DNA from: Adiantum capillus-veneris
Taxonomy: Eukaryota; Streptophyta; Polypodiopsida; Polypodiales; Pteridaceae
Assembly: GCA_014529385.2 (NCBI GenBank)
Contig: CM043953.1
Coordinates: 84,018,342 to 84,076,341, forward strand
Length of the DNA: 58,000 nucleotides
Direction: 5' to 3'
Both the position numbers and the translations under genes were made by a program. Of the stretch, positions 56,619 through 58,000 are shown piece by piece. How positions within the stretch are numbered: the first letter of the stretch is position 1; every line of letters starts with the position of its first letter. Below the pieces are notes generated by a model. The model saw only the letters and a list, made by a program, of their open reading frames with translations, made no database searches and had not been told where the DNA came from.

Positions 56619-57809
56619 ATGGATTCGGACATAGATATGCATCATGCATTTGATTTCGAGCAGTCCGCACCCGTTTCGTCTGCCGATGCCACGCAAACGG
56701 TTCCTCTCACGGAGGGTAATCGTGCCACGACGGCGACAAACGATGCGTATGAGTTGCTGGACATGCAAGATTTCCGTGCATTGCAAACACGCATGACTGT
56801 GCTTGAAATGAATTTTGCACAATTAAATCAGAATGTCACAACATTATCTGATTTGATTAAGTTGCATATGCAGCAGCAGGCCACGAGCCCTGTTAGTCAA
56901 CAAAATCAGGAGCACGGCTCCACACCAGGCCAAGGGCCGGTTGCCGGGCAAGGCCCTCCTCCGGGACCGCTTCACTCTCTGACCCAAAAAGAGGTGGACA
57001 ATTTGTTGAAAAATACAAAGCCACCAATTTTTCGAGGAGAAGAGCGTGAGCGAAACAAGGACACCGTGAATATTTTTCTCAGCAAGTGGGATGGTATTCA
57101 TGACCTTAGACGTACCCCGAATGCAGCCAAGGCGCTGCAGGCAAGTCTGATTTTGGATGGCAAGGCCTACAAATGGTGGATGTCTCTCAAGGAGAAGGGC
57201 ATCCTACCACAGACTTGGGCAACTTTTGAGACTGTCTTCAGGAAGGAATTTCTACCTACTAATGAGAAGGATAGAAATTGGACCGCCTGGGATGAATGTT
57301 CTATGCGCTAGCATAAAACATTATTGGAATATATTTCCCATTATCAGGATGTGATCCTCAAGCTGGAAGGGATGGACACCTTTCAGCAGGTACGTGGGTT
57401 CATTCGTGGGTTAAATCCCGAGCTTAAGAAGCACGTTAAAACCCAGGATCCACAAACACTTGAGGACGCAATAGTGCAAGCTCACATCCATGATGATCCC
57501 GATGATCGGGCATTGCATAGTTTGCATGTGTATGGCACTACACCTGTTTCAACACGTCCACAACATGTGCATCATAAAAGAAAATTTGCATCTGCTGCAT
57601 CAGAGACCTCCAAAAAGACCAAGGTGTCTAGAGGTCCTCTCTCAACGGAAGAGTCTGAGAAAGCCAAAAAAGAAAAGTTGTGCTTTAAATGTTTGGGAAC
57701 TGGACATAGCAAAAAGGATTGTCCCAAGGGGAAATCTGATGCTCAAGATAAGGGGAAGGAAAAAGCAGTGCACATGGTGCAGCTTTTACCTCTTGAATCC
57801 TCTTCCTAG
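56619..57809 (+). pseudogene. gag: Element D gag with premature TAG stops
   Basis: ATG at 56619 (MDSDIDMHHAFDFEQ). It has a coiled-coil-like N-terminal part (LQTRMTVLEMNFAQLNQNV), a Gly/Pro/Gln linker, then a retrotransposon gag core (PPIFRGEERERNKDTVNIFL, AYKWWMSLKEKG, FRKEFLP). TAG at 57309-57311 interrupts where Gln is expected (R-stop-HKTLLEYISHYQDV). The same frame continues to a CCHC knuckle (CFKCLGTGHSKKDC, about 57681-57722) and a second TAG at 57807-57809. Confidence 0.88.
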
Positions 57810-58000
57810 TTTGCTAATGTGGAAGTAACACACACCGAGGCGGTGCATGAGTGTTGTATCATGGCCTCCATGTGGTAGCAGACTTTCGGACCACATGAGT
57901 TGGTGCGTATGCATGGCTCTATCCAAGGGCACAGGGTGCGGATCTTGGTAGACGATGGTGCGTCGTACAATTTCATCGATTATAAATTGGTGAAACGATT
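57810..58000 (+). pseudogene. pol: Element D protease start, partial
   Basis: The same frame as gag continues past a third TAG (57876-57878) into a retropepsin-like segment, GHRVRILVDDGASYNFIDY. The catalytic motif is D-D-G (57951-57959) where D-S/T-G is usual. The window ends inside the domain. Confidence 0.75.

Larger units (their letters stand above)
55584..58000 (+). mobile_element. Element D: Ty3/gypsy element with ~141-bp LTR, cut by the window end
   Basis: It abuts the satellite directly at TGTCAGGCCAAGG. Order: short LTR, primer-binding site, ~0.9-kb leader, gag, zinc knuckle, protease start. The rest lies outside the window. Its LTR matches element B's in length and layout. The gag frame has three in-frame TAG stops, so this copy is inactive. 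Confidence 0.85.

Overview
The window is nuclear DNA of a land plant, and most of it is transposable elements and decayed gene copies. The style of the PPR (pentatricopeptide repeat) remnants (motifs such as DAITYACILKACG, VDMYGKCG and NVVSWSVLIARYAQQ) suggests a fern or another non-flowering vascular plant. Large Ty3/gypsy elements, long AC/AT/AG and GA tracts, and the absence of bacterial-type gene packing fit this. The placement is an inference from protein style, not a database result.

Left part (1-21660). Bases 1-11540 are a tandem array of ~624-bp units derived from a PLS-type PPR gene. Every unit is frameshifted, so no long reading frame survives. About 250 bp beyond the array sits Ty3/gypsy element A (11797-20663), complete with two ~1.59-kb LTRs, an initiator-Met tRNA primer-binding site and a 5-bp target duplication, but with broken gag and pol. 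After it come more PPR remnants, on the opposite strand (21050-21660).

Middle part (21661-31845). There is no convincing gene here. A solo LTR of the element-A LTR type (minus strand, target duplication AGAAA) is split by a second retroelement, B (24343-29729). B has LTRs of only 141-144 bp and about 5 kb of almost non-coding interior. Both insertions have clean target duplications, so the order is certain.

Element C (31846-45328, minus strand) is the showpiece. It is a 13.5-kb Ty3/gypsy element with near-identical 575-bp LTRs, target duplication TACGT and a tRNA-Asp-type primer-binding site. It carries one uninterrupted 3115-codon gag-pol frame. The polyprotein has two aspartic-protease-like domains, one in the usual place (DGG motif) and one after the integrase (DTG motif). 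A tail with repeated W-x-P-K motifs follows, then a separate 143-codon frame, and there are two polypurine tracts.

Right part (45329-58000). A decayed kinase copy (plus strand), a possible CACTA transposon end, hexamer repeats, a decayed hAT transposase C-terminal half and a RING-type pseudogene lead to the one cellular-looking intact gene: an atypical protein kinase on the minus strand (52624-54210). Its 5' side abuts a satellite of 87-bp monomers with a ~576-bp higher-order period. The window ends inside element D, a Ty3/gypsy element with a ~141-bp LTR resembling that of B, whose gag is interrupted by TAG stops.

The genes do not form a pathway. The window records repeated insertion, nested insertion, tandem amplification and decay, with one young, possibly still competent retrotransposon (C) and one plausible host gene (the kinase).
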